DNA of 64,000 nt from [Eubacterium] saphenum (GCA_004555725.1 SFHC01000007.1:30654-94653); one strand, 5' to 3'; positions 1-8,243 are shown, counted from the stretch's first letter. The notes: generated by a model from the sequence alone, not told the origin. Numbers and translations are program-made.

Positions 1-207
1 TCCCGCCGCGGATGCGGTCGGTGAAAAGATATTCCATTAGGGGAAGTTTGATGTTAGAATAAAATGAATTATTGGAAATAAACAATGGCGATGCAGATTC
101 GTGGTAAGATAAGAGTCATGAAACAGAGATACGTTGTTCAACAGCGCTGAGGTAACGGGATACAGACACAGAGAAATGCCTTTGCGCAACTGCTGGGGGA
201 TGGGTGC
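1..207. other. Window edge, no gene recognised
   Basis: No convincing coding region, RNA gene or terminator is visible in the first 207 bases. The stretch is AT-rich up to about base 110 and then runs into the exporter gene. Only the end of whatever lies further left could be here. Confidence 0.5.
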
Positions 208-657
208 ATGAGAGTGCTTCTTATAGAATTTTTTTTGGCGATGGTTCCGGTTGTGGAACTGCGCGGAGCGGTTCCGTTTGCGATTGCGTCCGGAGCGGAT
301 CCGGGAGCGGCATTTCTGATTGCGGCGGCCGGGAACATGGTGCCGGTTCCGTTTATCATCCTGTTTCTGCGCCGGATTTTTTCATGGCTGCGGGGGAAGA
401 GCCCGCGGATGGATCGTATTCTGGACAGGATCGAGAGAAAAGCGGAACGGAACCGAAAGAAGGCGGAACGGTATGAATGGCTGGGCCTGTGCGCGCTGGT
501 GGCGGTTCCGCTGCCGGGCACAGGGGCGTGGACCGGCGCGCTGGTGGCGTCCATCGCGGATATGCGGATGAAAAGCGCGCTTCCGAGTATATTACTGGGA
601 GTTTTTATTGCCGATGCGATTGTGCTTGCGGTGAGCATGGGCGTCAAAATCCTCTGA
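208..657 (+). CDS. Small multi-drug export family protein (COG2426-like)
   Basis: A 149-residue integral membrane protein. It begins with the pattern EFFLAMVPVVELRGAVPFA, in which the E-x-R-G-A-x-P motif is typical of the COG2426 'small multi-drug export' family. A hydrophobic segment follows at about residues 28-55, a strongly basic cytoplasmic loop at about 58-85 (rich in R, K and E), and a second half with VAVPLPGTGAWTGAL and a final hydrophobic helix. The family belongs to the wider DedA-like/SNARE-associated fold group; its transport substrate is unproven despite the name. The length matches the family norm of about 150-160 residues. A terminator is not obvious after the stop. The next gene has its own promoter at 712-740, so this looks like a single-gene unit. 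The family call is firm, the function is not. Confidence 0.8.
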   Translation: MRVLLIEFFLAMVPVVELRGAVPFAIASGADPGAAFLIAAAGNMVPVPFIILFLRRIFSWLRGKSPRMDRILDRIERKAERNRKKAERYEWLGLCALVAVPLPGTGAWTGALVASIADMRMKSALPSILLGVFIADAIVLAVSMGVKIL

Positions 658-711
658 TTGCAGAGATGCGCGCAGTTGTAAAATATTGGTAAATGTGTAA
701 TGTGTTGCACC

Positions 712-740
712 TGGACGCATATTCATTCATAGGTTATAAT
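712..740 (+). promoter_or_regulatory. Sigma-A-type promoter for the aldolase pair
   Basis: TGGACG at 712-717 and a perfect TATAAT at 735-740 are separated by 17 bp. Transcription would start near 747, about 100 nt before the first aldolase-like gene. Confidence 0.55.
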
Positions 741-853
741 GATAACTATGTTGTGAATGTCGCATAAATATGAACTGCTGATGGGCAGGAAACGGGGTTT
801 CCGTACAGAAAGCGTTCAGAGCGTGGTTCTGAAGGTTGAAGAGGTGGATGAAA

Positions 854-1468
854 ATGGATCAGAGAGGGCTGATTGCGGAATATGCGGAAAAGATTGCGGA
901 ATTGCCGTATTCTGCGGGGCCGGCACCAAGAATTATTTTTAAGAAAGACGGAAAAATTTATATGACGAGGAAGGGCACAGATTTTCGGTATATATCCGAT
1001 GAGGATATCTGTGAGGTTTCGGGAAAGCTGGATCAGCTGGATACCGTAGAGGCGGCGGCGCTGATGCGTCTGAAAAAACAAAAGGCGATGATCCTTGCGC
1101 GTACACCCTTTGTCGGAAAATATATCGAGGCGGGCAAGCCGATTGGAGCATGTCTGGACGATATGGCGCAGATTATCGGAAGAAGGGTGCCGATTGTTCA
1201 CCGCAGTGTAAGGGAAATTCAGAACGGACTTGAGACCTCCAGCGCCGTGCTTCTGAAAGGAAGATATGCGGTGACCTGTGGACGGACGCTGTATGAGGCG
1301 TATACGGCGCTTCTGGTGCTTGAGAAGTCGGCCAAGGTGAATATAAAGGCATCAGTGATCGGCGGCGCGCGCCACATCGGAAAACTGGACTGCAGGCTGA
1401 TGCGGAATTTCTATTTATATCGCTATTCAAAATCGGAGAAGGAGCTGGACGATGATATTGAGGGCTGA
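854..1468 (+). CDS. Class II aldolase/adducin-like protein, divergent
   Basis: About 204 residues from ATG 854, chosen because AGAGGTGG (839-846) sits at ribosome-site distance; ATG 848 is an alternative. The C-terminal half keeps the general class II aldolase/adducin shape: a central region around VHRSVREIQNGLETSSAVLLKG, then GRTLYEAYTALLVLEKSAK, which corresponds to the oligomer-forming end of the fold. The canonical zinc ligands (HTH and a later H-H-G pattern) are not seen, so it is probably not an ordinary fuculose-phosphate-type aldolase. It overlaps the next gene, a complete class II aldolase, by 17 bp, so the two are translationally coupled. They may form a hetero-oligomer with one catalytic and one non-catalytic chain, but that is inference. 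Confidence 0.6.
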   Translation: MDQRGLIAEYAEKIAELPYSAGPAPRIIFKKDGKIYMTRKGTDFRYISDEDICEVSGKLDQLDTVEAAALMRLKKQKAMILARTPFVGKYIEAGKPIGACLDDMAQIIGRRVPIVHRSVREIQNGLETSSAVLLKGRYAVTCGRTLYEAYTALLVLEKSAKVNIKASVIGGARHIGKLDCRLMRNFYLYRYSKSEKELDDDIEG

Positions 1469-2036
1469 AGATGAGTGCAGAGAGATGCTGGTCGTTTACG
1501 GACAGCGGCTTCTGGCGTCCGGGCTGGTGCAGGGGACCTGGGGAAATCTCTCGGTTCGTCTGAATGAGGATCAGATGCTGGTAACGCCGTCCGGGCTGGA
1601 CTATGAACGTGTGAAGCCGGAAGACATGGTGGTCGTATCCATCCGAAACCTGCATTACGACCGCTTTGGAAACCGGCCGACTTCGGAGAAGGGTCTGCAT
1701 GCCGGAATTTACCGTCACCGTCCGGACGTCGGCGCTGTGATCCACACGCATTCTACGTACTGCAGTGTGTTTGCGGCAGCCCGGATGCCTCTGGAAGTGG
1801 AAAATCCGCGTATGGCTGAGGAAGTGGGTGACATTATCCGGATTGCAGATTATGCGCGCCCGGGAACCAACGCACTTTCCAGAAATACGATTCGGGCGCT
1901 CGGAAGGGCAAAGGGATGTATTATGGCGCATCACGGCATGATCTGCTGCGGGGTGGATCTGAAGCAGACATTCCATATCTGCAGCACGATTGAGGAAGCG
2001 GCGGAACAGTACATCGAAAGTCGCATTAGCGACTGA
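1452..2036 (+). CDS. Class II aldolase/adducin family protein (sugar-phosphate aldolase-like)
   Basis: A 194-residue zinc-dependent aldolase-type protein. Visible landmarks in order are GTWGNLSVR (the N-terminal phosphate-binding loop), LVTPSGLDY, SEKGLHAGIYRHRPDV with the catalytic-type Glu, AVIHTHSTYCS with the paired zinc-binding His, and AHHGMICCG with the third His. These are the standard marks of the L-fuculose-1-phosphate/ribulose-5-phosphate epimerase superfamily, which cleaves or epimerises sugar phosphates in the cytosol. Length is slightly short but complete. It is co-transcribed with the divergent homologue upstream, overlapping it by 17 bp. No sugar kinase or isomerase lies nearby, so the natural substrate cannot be deduced. 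Confidence 0.8.
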   Translation: MILRAEDECREMLVVYGQRLLASGLVQGTWGNLSVRLNEDQMLVTPSGLDYERVKPEDMVVVSIRNLHYDRFGNRPTSEKGLHAGIYRHRPDVGAVIHTHSTYCSVFAAARMPLEVENPRMAEEVGDIIRIADYARPGTNALSRNTIRALGRAKGCIMAHHGMICCGVDLKQTFHICSTIEEAAEQYIESRISD

Positions 2037-2063
2037 TTGTTTGGGGATTGTCAAACAATTTCA
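2036..2063 (+). terminator. AT-rich intrinsic terminator after the aldolase pair
   Basis: ATTGTTTG at 2036-2043 pairs with CAAACAAT at 2052-2059 across an 8-nt loop and runs into a short T-rich stretch. The stem begins inside the stop codon of the aldolase gene. Confidence 0.5.
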
Positions 2064-2114
2064 CAAATAGACGGCAGTATTGAAAATATATATTGTACAC
2101 ATGCTCTTCTTCTA

Positions 2115-2144
2115 TTGACACGGCGGCGCATTTTACATTAGTAT
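2115..2144 (+). promoter_or_regulatory. Promoter of the glycine-riboswitch/permease unit
   Basis: A perfect TTGACA (2115-2120) is followed after 18 bp by TAGTAT (2139-2144). The predicted start near 2151 gives a leader of about 430 nt, which contains the riboswitch and its terminator. Confidence 0.6.
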
Positions 2145-2214
2145 GATGTTAAGGAGAACGGAAACAGAACAGATTCTGTAATGCGTTCTAGTAAAAACTG
2201 AATATCCAGGTGAA

Positions 2215-2435
2215 GCGATGTGAAGATTTTTTACCGGTCAGAAATGACAGAAAGCGGTAGAAAGACCGATGGAGAAAATGCTGTCTGCGCCATCAGACAG
2301 TGTGAAGCTTTCAGGTACCAGGACACATTGCAGATGGGACTCTGGAAAGGTCTGCGGATGGGCTGTATAGAAACAGGAAAACAGCCGGCTGACGGGCCGC
2401 CGAAGAAGTGATGCTTTCAGGCGAATAAACTGAGA
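2215..2435 (+). ncRNA. Tandem glycine riboswitch (gcvT element)
   Basis: Two successive glycine aptamers can be read. Aptamer 1 is closed by GCGATGTG (2215-2222) with CACATTGC (2324-2331). It holds the core GACCGATGGAGAAAATG (2264-2280), a variable stem CTGTCTG/CAGACAG, and TTTCAGGTACCAGGACA from 2309. Aptamer 2 begins ACTCTGGAAAGG (2339 on) and has GCCGAAGAAGTGATG (from 2399) and TTTCAGGCGAATAAACTG (from 2415). These match the conserved ACCGAAG, CTTTCAGG and AAAAGGAC blocks of known tandem glycine riboswitches, in the right order and spacing. The 3' end of aptamer 2 overlaps the left arm of the terminator at 2432-2480, so glycine binding and termination can compete. Whether glycine turns the permease on or off cannot be read safely. 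Confidence 0.82.
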
Positions 2436-2480
2436 TTTTGAGGCATATAGGTATTTCATATGCATTCAAAGTCTCTTTTT
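2432..2480 (+). terminator. Riboswitch expression-platform terminator
   Basis: A long stem starts with GAGATTTTGAGGCATAT and is closed by ATATGCATTCAAAGTCTC (G-U pairs allowed), followed directly by TTTTT at 2476-2480. It lies between the glycine aptamers and the permease, about 100 nt before the start codon. Confidence 0.75.
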
Positions 2481-2581
2481 GTGTGTTTCGAAAGCTGCAG
2501 AGCGTTAATACGATAAAGCGCTCATACACATGATTCGGAACAGGCTGAAAAGCGGGAATTGAGAGAAGAAGGGAGAATAAG

Positions 2582-3979
2582 ATGAAGGACGAGAAGAAAG
2601 CAGGAGGAGCGCCTGCGCAGTCTTCCGACGGACTGAAGAAGAATCTTGGTGTCGGCACAGCGCTCGCCACAGTGATCGGGTGTGTAATCGGATCCGGTGT
2701 ATTCTTTAAACCACAGGCTATTTTCAGCACGACAGGCGGCGCGCCGGGCATGGGCGTCCTCGCGTGGGCAGTCGTAGGTATTATCAGCATCTGCGCTGCG
2801 CTGACCTTTGCGGAAGTTGCGGTTCTGATTCCTAAGACAGGCGGAATTGTTACCTATATCCGTGATATTTACAGCCCGCGTCTTGGATTTGTCTGCGGAT
2901 GGGTGCAGGTCCTGCTGTTTTATCCGGCGATGATCTCCGCGCTGGCCGTCGCATTCGGCAATCAGGCGGCGATGTTCCTCGGGAAGCAGTTCGCTGTTCC
3001 GCTGGCTCTGGTATGTATTCTGATTCTGGTCGCTGTAAACTGCATCAGTTCCAAGGCTGCCGGAAATCTGCAGATTGTCTTCACAATCTGTAAACTTGCG
3101 CCGATCATTCTGCTGATCATCTTTGGATTTGCCAAGGGAAGCAGCTCACAGTCTGTGATGAGTCCGATGATCGGAAATGACGTCAACCCGGCATCTGCCA
3201 TGGGTATGCTGCTCGTATCCATCCTCTTCGCATTTGAGGGCTGGACAGGTGTAGGAGCAATCGCAGGAGAACTGAAGAACCCGGGAAAGGATCTGCCGCG
3301 TGCAATTGTCGGCGGTGTATCTCTGATTACTGCGATCTACCTGATCATCAACATCGCATACCTGAAAGTCATTCCGGCATCCCAGCTCGCTGCACTCGAC
3401 GCACCGGCTGCGGCAGTCGCAATCAAGCTGTTCGGCGACATCGGCGGAAAGATCATCGCTGTCGGAATCATGATTTCCGTATTCGGAGCATGTAACGGAT
3501 TTGTCCTTTCCGGATCCCGCGTCCTGTATTCTATGGCTGCGGAGGGACTGTTCCCGAAGCATAAGCTGTTTGCGAAGCTGAACAAGTCACAGGTTCCGGC
3601 CAATGCCATCTATGTGGTATCCCTCATCGGAGCGATTTATTCCCTGAGCGGACAGTTCAATACACTGACTGACCTGGCCGTATTTGCCTGCTGGACATTC
3701 TACACACTGAGCTTTGTCGGCTGCATCAAGCTCCGCAAGGATCATCTGGAGTGGAAGAGAACCTATAAGGTTCCGCTGTATCCTGTAGTTCCGGCAATCG
3801 CAATCGCGAGCGGACTATTCGTCGTTGTTGACCAGCTGTTCCTGGCCGGAATGAAAGCGACTGTACTTTCCGTCTGCAGCATTGCAGTTATGCTGATCGG
3901 AATTCCGGTTTACGCCGCATTGGAGAAGAGATTCGAAAAAGAACAGAGCGAGGGAAATACAGAAGAGCAGTGTGCGTAA
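2582..3979 (+). CDS. APC-family amino acid permease, probably glycine-responsive
   Basis: A 465-residue transporter of the amino acid-polyamine-organocation superfamily with about twelve hydrophobic segments. The first helix carries GTALATVIGCVIGSGVFFKP, whose G-S-G-V/I-F break is the substrate-binding signature of these carriers. Helix 6 contains FAFEGWTGVGAIAGELKNPGKDLPRAI, the other family hallmark. The C-terminus (EKRFEKEQSEGNTEEQ) is hydrophilic. GAAGGGAGAATAAG before the ATG supplies the ribosome site. The tandem glycine riboswitch in the leader implies that glycine level sets expression, so glycine or a closely related small amino acid is the most likely cargo. That is inferred from regulation, since APC specificity cannot be read from sequence. 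Confidence 0.85.
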   Translation: MKDEKKAGGAPAQSSDGLKKNLGVGTALATVIGCVIGSGVFFKPQAIFSTTGGAPGMGVLAWAVVGIISICAALTFAEVAVLIPKTGGIVTYIRDIYSPRLGFVCGWVQVLLFYPAMISALAVAFGNQAAMFLGKQFAVPLALVCILILVAVNCISSKAAGNLQIVFTICKLAPIILLIIFGFAKGSSSQSVMSPMIGNDVNPASAMGMLLVSILFAFEGWTGVGAIAGELKNPGKDLPRAIVGGVSLITAIYLIINIAYLKVIPASQLAALDAPAAAVAIKLFGDIGGKIIAVGIMISVFGACNGFVLSGSRVLYSMAAEGLFPKHKLFAKLNKSQVPANAIYVVSLIGAIYSLSGQFNTLTDLAVFACWTFYTLSFVGCIKLRKDHLEWKRTYKVPLYPVVPAIAIASGLFVVVDQLFLAGMKATVLSVCSIAVMLIGIPVYAALEKRFEKEQSEGNTEEQCA

Positions 3980-4018
3980 TGGAAGAAGGCGCAATCTGCA
4001 GAAATGTAAATGAGGAAC

Positions 4019-4047
4019 TTGACAACTTTCTGTATTAACCATACAAT
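4019..4047 (+). promoter_or_regulatory. Strong promoter of the shikimate operon
   Basis: Perfect TTGACA (4019-4024) and near-perfect TACAAT (4042-4047) with a 17-bp spacer. The start falls near 4054, about 115 nt upstream of aroE. It is one of the best consensus promoters in the window. Confidence 0.8.
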
Positions 4048-4110
4048 TAAGCCGTAATATTTTTGTGAACTATCATAATATGTCGGCGGAGAATAGAACG
4101 ATCTATTCAG

Positions 4111-4145
4111 ATGAAGGCCATTCCGCAATGGCCTTTTTCTTTTTA
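4111..4145 (+). terminator. Leader terminator/attenuator in front of aroE
   Basis: AGGCCATT and AATGGCCT form a compact hairpin (about 4115-4132) followed by TTTTTCTTTTT. It lies between the promoter at 4019-4047 and aroE, so it would terminate transcripts before the gene. A second small helix, GAATAG/CTATTC, precedes it. A 20-codon reading frame from ATG 4111 runs through the hairpin and its stop overlaps the aroE start codon. Either the operon is attenuated or a short RNA is made. Confidence 0.65.
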
Positions 4146-4169
4146 TCGGACAAAAGGAGAACAGGCAAG

Positions 4170-4985
4170 ATGAAACTGGGACTGATCGGCCGGACACTGC
4201 AGCACAGCTGCTCACCGGAAATTCATCAGAAAATATTTCAGAAACTGGATATGAAGGACAGCGAATATGCACTGCTGGAGCTTGAACCGGAAGAGCTTGA
4301 AAATAAGCTGAAAGCGTTCCGCGCAGAGGGCTATAACGGTCTGAATGTTACGATTCCGTATAAATGCGATGTGATTCCGTTTTTGACCGGGCTTTCGGCC
4401 GAGGCCGAGGCAATTGGAGCGGTGAATACGATTCAGTTCCGCGAAGATGGCCTGTACGGATATAATACGGATTATACGGGATTTGGGCGTTCACTTCTGG
4501 GCATGGGCGCGGATCCTGCAGGAAAGGACTGCACCGTTCTCGGAACTGGCGGCGCAGCGCGCGCGGTTGTGCAGTTTTTGGCTGACCGTAAACCGGCGTC
4601 TCTGACGGCGGTATCCAGACACAAGGACGGACAGGATGAGTTCCGCAGGTTTCTGGAAAAGAACGGCGGAGAGCTGATTTCCTATGAAGAACTGGAGCAG
4701 CGCAGCGGAGATATTCTTGTGAACTGCACACCGGTAGGCATGTACCCGAACATGGGGCGTTCTGCTGTTTCAGAAGAGATCATCTCTCGTTTCCAGGCAG
4801 CAATGGATCTGATTTACAATCCAAAGGAGACAGAGTTCCTTCGTCTGGCAAACGAACACGGTCTGAAAACAAGAAATGGCATGTACATGCTGACCGCGCA
4901 GGCTGCTGCGGCAGAGGAAATCTGGCTCGGGAGAGACATTCCGGAAAGTACTGTTCAGGAAATCGCGGAGGAGATGGAAGCATAA
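4170..4985 (+). CDS. aroE: Shikimate dehydrogenase
   Basis: A 271-residue NADP-dependent enzyme reducing 3-dehydroshikimate to shikimate. The start at ATG 4170 is preceded by AAAGGAGA at 4153-4160; in-frame codons upstream overlap the leader terminator and are not expected to be translated as part of AroE. Shikimate-site residues are visible in HSCSPEIH (the Ser pair), NVTIPYK with the catalytic Lys, and NTDYTGF with the catalytic Asp. The dinucleotide-binding loop is GTGGAARAVVQF. Length is standard. It is the first gene of an aroE-aroK-aroD set that covers three consecutive steps of chorismate synthesis; the remaining steps are not in this window. Confidence 0.93.
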   Translation: MKLGLIGRTLQHSCSPEIHQKIFQKLDMKDSEYALLELEPEELENKLKAFRAEGYNGLNVTIPYKCDVIPFLTGLSAEAEAIGAVNTIQFREDGLYGYNTDYTGFGRSLLGMGADPAGKDCTVLGTGGAARAVVQFLADRKPASLTAVSRHKDGQDEFRRFLEKNGGELISYEELEQRSGDILVNCTPVGMYPNMGRSAVSEEIISRFQAAMDLIYNPKETEFLRLANEHGLKTRNGMYMLTAQAAAAEEIWLGRDIPESTVQEIAEEMEA

Positions 4986-4989
4986 ACGT

Positions 4990-5514
4990 ATGGAAGACAT
5001 GGAAAAGAGAGAAGTTAAGAATCTGGTGCTGATCGGCATGCCGGGATGCGGAAAATCCACTTTCGGTAAAATGCTGGCGAGAAAACTGAATCGTCCCTTC
5101 TATGACGCGGATGATGTCCTGGAAGAGAGGGAAAGGCGCACGATCAAGGATCTGTTTGCGGAAGGGGAGGACGCGTTCCGCGAGGCAGAGATCCGGACAA
5201 GCCGCTATCTCGCGTCCGGAAGCGGACAGGTCATTGCCTGCGGCGGCGGTGTTGTGGAACGCAGAGAAAACCTGGGTCTGTACAGACAGACCGGCGTCAT
5301 TCTGTTTATCGACCGTTCTCCAGAGGATATCATGAAGGATGTGGACACAGAAGGCCGTCCGCTGCTGAAGAGCGGAAGAGAACGCATTCTGGAGTTATAT
5401 GACCGGAGAATCGATAAATACAGAGCAGCAGCCGACTACTGCATTGAGAATAAAGGCAGTGAAGAGCAGGTGCTGAAACATCTGCTCGAACTGGTCAGGG
5501 AGGAACAGCTGTGA
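4990..5514 (+). CDS. aroK: Shikimate kinase
   Basis: A 174-residue P-loop kinase phosphorylating shikimate at O3. The Walker A loop is LIGMPGCGKSTFGK at about residues 14-27. It is followed by the shikimate-binding DADD motif (residues about 40-43), FREAE with the conserved Arg/Glu, and IACGGGVV, the Walker B-like glycine-rich turn. The lid region contains EGRPLL. The gene starts 4 nt after aroE and its stop overlaps the GTG start of aroD, so the three are one transcript with coupled translation. AroK and AroL cannot be told apart without context; aroK is used as the generic symbol. Confidence 0.92.
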   Translation: MEDMEKREVKNLVLIGMPGCGKSTFGKMLARKLNRPFYDADDVLEERERRTIKDLFAEGEDAFREAEIRTSRYLASGSGQVIACGGGVVERRENLGLYRQTGVILFIDRSPEDIMKDVDTEGRPLLKSGRERILELYDRRIDKYRAAADYCIENKGSEEQVLKHLLELVREEQL

Positions 5515-6272
5515 AGCGAATCGGAAATAAGGAATTGGGTGATGGAATCCCGGCAATCTGCGTTCCGGTTATGGGACAGACAGATGTCTTGCTGGAGAAA
5601 AGCGCGGAAGCGGCTGCCGCCGTGCCGCACGATGTGATTGAGCTGCGTATGGACAGTCTGGAATATGCGGGTGAAAGCGGCGCGGCGGCGCGAGCGATTC
5701 GCCTTGTGCGTCGCATTTTGCCGCAGGATAATCTGCTCTTCACTTTCCGTACGGAAGAGGAGGGCGGACTGCGCCGGATTACTGAGGATCGTTATTTTAC
5801 GATGCTGCAGGAAGTGCTGGACGCAGGGGCTGCAGACGCTGTGGATATTGAGTTTTTTAAAAACCGGGAGCGTGTACGGCAGACTCTGGCTTCGGCAGCA
5901 GAAAAAAAGGTCTTCAGTGTGCTGAGTTCACATGATTTTCAGGGCACGCCGGCAAAGGAAGAACTGGTGAATCGCCTAACTGCGATGCATGAACTGGGGG
6001 CGGATGCAGCCAAGCTTGCCTGCATGCCGAAGTCGCAGGAAGATGTGTTCACTCTGATGGGTGCAACGGCGCAAGTGAAGGAACGGTTTCCAGAGCAGCT
6101 GCTGATTACGATGTCCATGGGCGCGGCCGGAACAGTCAGCCGCATCGCCGGAGAGGCAGACGGATCCTGTCTGACGTTCGGATGCGCGCAGGAGGCTTCC
6201 GCTCCCGGCCAGATTGAGGCCGGAGAGCTCCTGGATATGCTTGGCAAAATACATATATATATTCATAAATAA
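5511..6272 (+). CDS. aroD: 3-dehydroquinate dehydratase, type I
   Basis: A 253-residue class I (Schiff-base) enzyme converting 3-dehydroquinate to 3-dehydroshikimate. The GTG start at 5511 overlaps the aroK stop codon and GGGAGGAACAG supplies the ribosome site. Active-site blocks are ELRMD (substrate Arg/Glu), SSHDFQGTP with the catalytic His, and DAAKLACMP with the Schiff-base Lys. MSMGAAGTVSRI is the substrate-gripping Ser/Arg loop. Length and motif order fit the AroD family well. It completes a three-gene block of successive shikimate-pathway steps, and the terminator at 6402-6428 closes the operon. Confidence 0.93.
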   Translation: MKRIGNKELGDGIPAICVPVMGQTDVLLEKSAEAAAAVPHDVIELRMDSLEYAGESGAAARAIRLVRRILPQDNLLFTFRTEEEGGLRRITEDRYFTMLQEVLDAGAADAVDIEFFKNRERVRQTLASAAEKKVFSVLSSHDFQGTPAKEELVNRLTAMHELGADAAKLACMPKSQEDVFTLMGATAQVKERFPEQLLITMSMGAAGTVSRIAGEADGSCLTFGCAQEASAPGQIEAGELLDMLGKIHIYIHK

Positions 6273-6401
6273 TTATGTTTAATCTATAAAAAATAATTAT
6301 ATACTCCGGAAATTTCAGTGTTTTTTATATAGAACGCGGTTGGGGTAAGTATAGTGAATGTTGGAATTTCAATACATTGAGATGTCAGTAATTCATCGTA
6401 G

Positions 6402-6428
6402 GCAGGGCTTGACAGGCCCTGCTTTTTT
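6402..6428 (+). terminator. Intrinsic terminator of the aroEKD operon
   Basis: GCAGGGC (6402-6408) and GCCCTGC (6416-6422) pair around a short loop and are followed by TTTTTT. Confidence 0.85.
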
Positions 6429-6461
6429 ATGTTGAACGTGTGACGGGATGATGTCGGGATC

Positions 6462-6490
6462 TTGACCTTTATACGTTTATGGTTTATATT
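6462..6490 (+). promoter_or_regulatory. Promoter region of the cstA-like gene
   Basis: TTGACC (6462-6467) and TATATT (6485-6490) are 17 bp apart. A second possible -10, TATAAT at 6531-6536, lies downstream with a weak TTGGGG at 6509-6514. Either gives a leader of roughly 100-150 nt. The rest of this 377-bp gap shows nothing else clear. Confidence 0.5.
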
Positions 6491-6649
6491 TGATATAGCT
6501 GAGGAGCGTTGGGGTTTATCGAAACATCTGTATAATACATGTTCTCAGGAATACAAAATACAGCCATTCGTTTTCTCCGGGCGATTCAAAGCATGATTTA
6601 TTTATTTTCTATTTATTAACAATTTAATTAAAGTTAGGAGTTGAGTTTT

Positions 6650-8194
6650 TTGGCTACATTCTTAATTGGACTTGTCATCCTGATTGTAGGCGGAGCGCTC
6701 TACGGAACACTGTGTGAGCGTGTTTTCCAGCCGGATGACCGTGAAACTCCTGCTTATGCAAAACAGGACGGAGTCGACTTTGTACCGATGGCGACTTGGC
6801 GTAACTGCCTGATCAACCTGTTGAACATTGCGGGAACAGGCCCGATCCTTGGACCTATCCAGGGTATTCTGTTTGGACCTATTGCACTTATTACTATTCC
6901 TATCGGAAACGTACTCGGCGGTTCTTTCCACGATTACTTCTGCGGCATGATCTGCACACGCGAGGGCGGACTGCAGATGCCTGAGATGATCAGAAAGTTC
7001 ACCAACAAGGGTGTATACACTGTGTATAACATCTTCGTTTCCCTGCTGCTGCTCCTGGTCGGCGCTGTATTCGTTTACACCCCTGGAGACATCGCGGCAA
7101 CTCAGGTATTCCACTTCTCCGGACTGGCAACAGATCCTAAGACATGGATTATCTACGGAGTTATCTTTGTTTACTATCTGATCGCTACAGTATTCCCGAT
7201 CGATAAGATCATCGGAAGAGTATACCCGATCTTCGGTATCATCCTGGTATTCTCTGCAGTTGGTATCTTCTTTGCACTGATCTTCAAGCAGATGCCGCTG
7301 GTTAACGTATGGGATTCCTGGAACACATCCGCATTCAACTATGGCGCTTACTTCAAGGCTGGACACTTTGTTCCTATCTTCTTTGTAACCGTAGCCTGCG
7401 GAATTCTGTCCGGATTCCATTCCACACAGACTGCACTGATTTCCAGAACTATCAAGTCTGAGCATGAAGGACACATGACCTTCTACAACATGATGATGTG
7501 TGAAGGTTTCATCGCACTGTGCTGGGCAGCAGGAACAATGGCTATGCTCCAGCTCACAGCTGCAAAGGGCGGCATCAACTTCCAGCTGGACCCGTCCACT
7601 GGCGTTATGAGCTACTTCCAGAACGTTAACGGAACTATGACAGCAATCTCTGCTACATCTGTAGTAGGTGTTATCTGCAGAAACTGCCTGGGCAGCGTCG
7701 GCGGAACAATCGCTCTGATTGGTGTTATTATCCTGCCGATCACATCCGGAGATACAGCACTGCGTGCGCTGCGTCTGATGGTTGCGGACACATTCCACAT
7801 CAACCAGGATACCAACGGCAAGCGTTTTGCACTGGCTGTTCCTATTTACGCACTGACACTGCTCATCCTGATCTGGGCTAAGTTCGATGCAAACGGATTC
7901 GCAATTCTGTGGAGATACTTTGCATGGTCCAACCAGACAATGGCACTGTTCGCACTGTGCTCCATCATGATCTGGATGATCGTCAACAAGAAGAAGGCAT
8001 TCATCTGGATGCCGATGATTCCACTGGCATTCTACACCGTAGTATGTGTTTCCTACATCTGCAACGCGCAGATCGGATTCCACCTGCCATGGAACGTATC
8101 CTACATCATTTCCTTCGTAGCTGCAGTTGTCCTGATTGCGATTTCTATCCATACAGGAAACAAGCGTGTAGCTGCTGATCATTCCCTGAAATAA
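6650..8194 (+). CDS. Carbon starvation CstA family carrier
   Basis: A 514-residue polytopic membrane protein of the CstA family, whose characterised members take up pyruvate or peptides. TTG 6650 is preferred as start because AGGAG (6636-6640) lies 9 nt upstream; a TTG at 6641 directly touches that site. Family marks include LLNIAGTGPILGPIQGILFGP near the N-terminus, GGSFHDYFCGMI, and SGFHSTQTALISRTIKSE in the middle, with some 12-14 hydrophobic segments. It is shorter than the roughly 700-residue Escherichia coli CstA, as is common in Firmicutes. It is a single gene closed by the terminator at 8244-8272. The cargo cannot be told from sequence. Confidence 0.88.
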   Translation: MATFLIGLVILIVGGALYGTLCERVFQPDDRETPAYAKQDGVDFVPMATWRNCLINLLNIAGTGPILGPIQGILFGPIALITIPIGNVLGGSFHDYFCGMICTREGGLQMPEMIRKFTNKGVYTVYNIFVSLLLLLVGAVFVYTPGDIAATQVFHFSGLATDPKTWIIYGVIFVYYLIATVFPIDKIIGRVYPIFGIILVFSAVGIFFALIFKQMPLVNVWDSWNTSAFNYGAYFKAGHFVPIFFVTVACGILSGFHSTQTALISRTIKSEHEGHMTFYNMMMCEGFIALCWAAGTMAMLQLTAAKGGINFQLDPSTGVMSYFQNVNGTMTAISATSVVGVICRNCLGSVGGTIALIGVIILPITSGDTALRALRLMVADTFHINQDTNGKRFALAVPIYALTLLILIWAKFDANGFAILWRYFAWSNQTMALFALCSIMIWMIVNKKKAFIWMPMIPLAFYTVVCVSYICNAQIGFHLPWNVSYIISFVAAVVLIAISIHTGNKRVAADHSLK

Positions 8195-8243
8195 GAGTGA
8201 ATGCGGCTGTGCGTGAGCATGGAAACTGAATAACGGATTATTA

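Noticed and set aside
2220..2411. A 63-codon frame before the APC permease
   Set aside because: It lies wholly inside the tandem glycine riboswitch.
4054..4170. T-box leader in front of aroE
   Set aside because: The leader is too short and lacks the AGGGTGGNACCGCG T-box sequence and a specifier stem.
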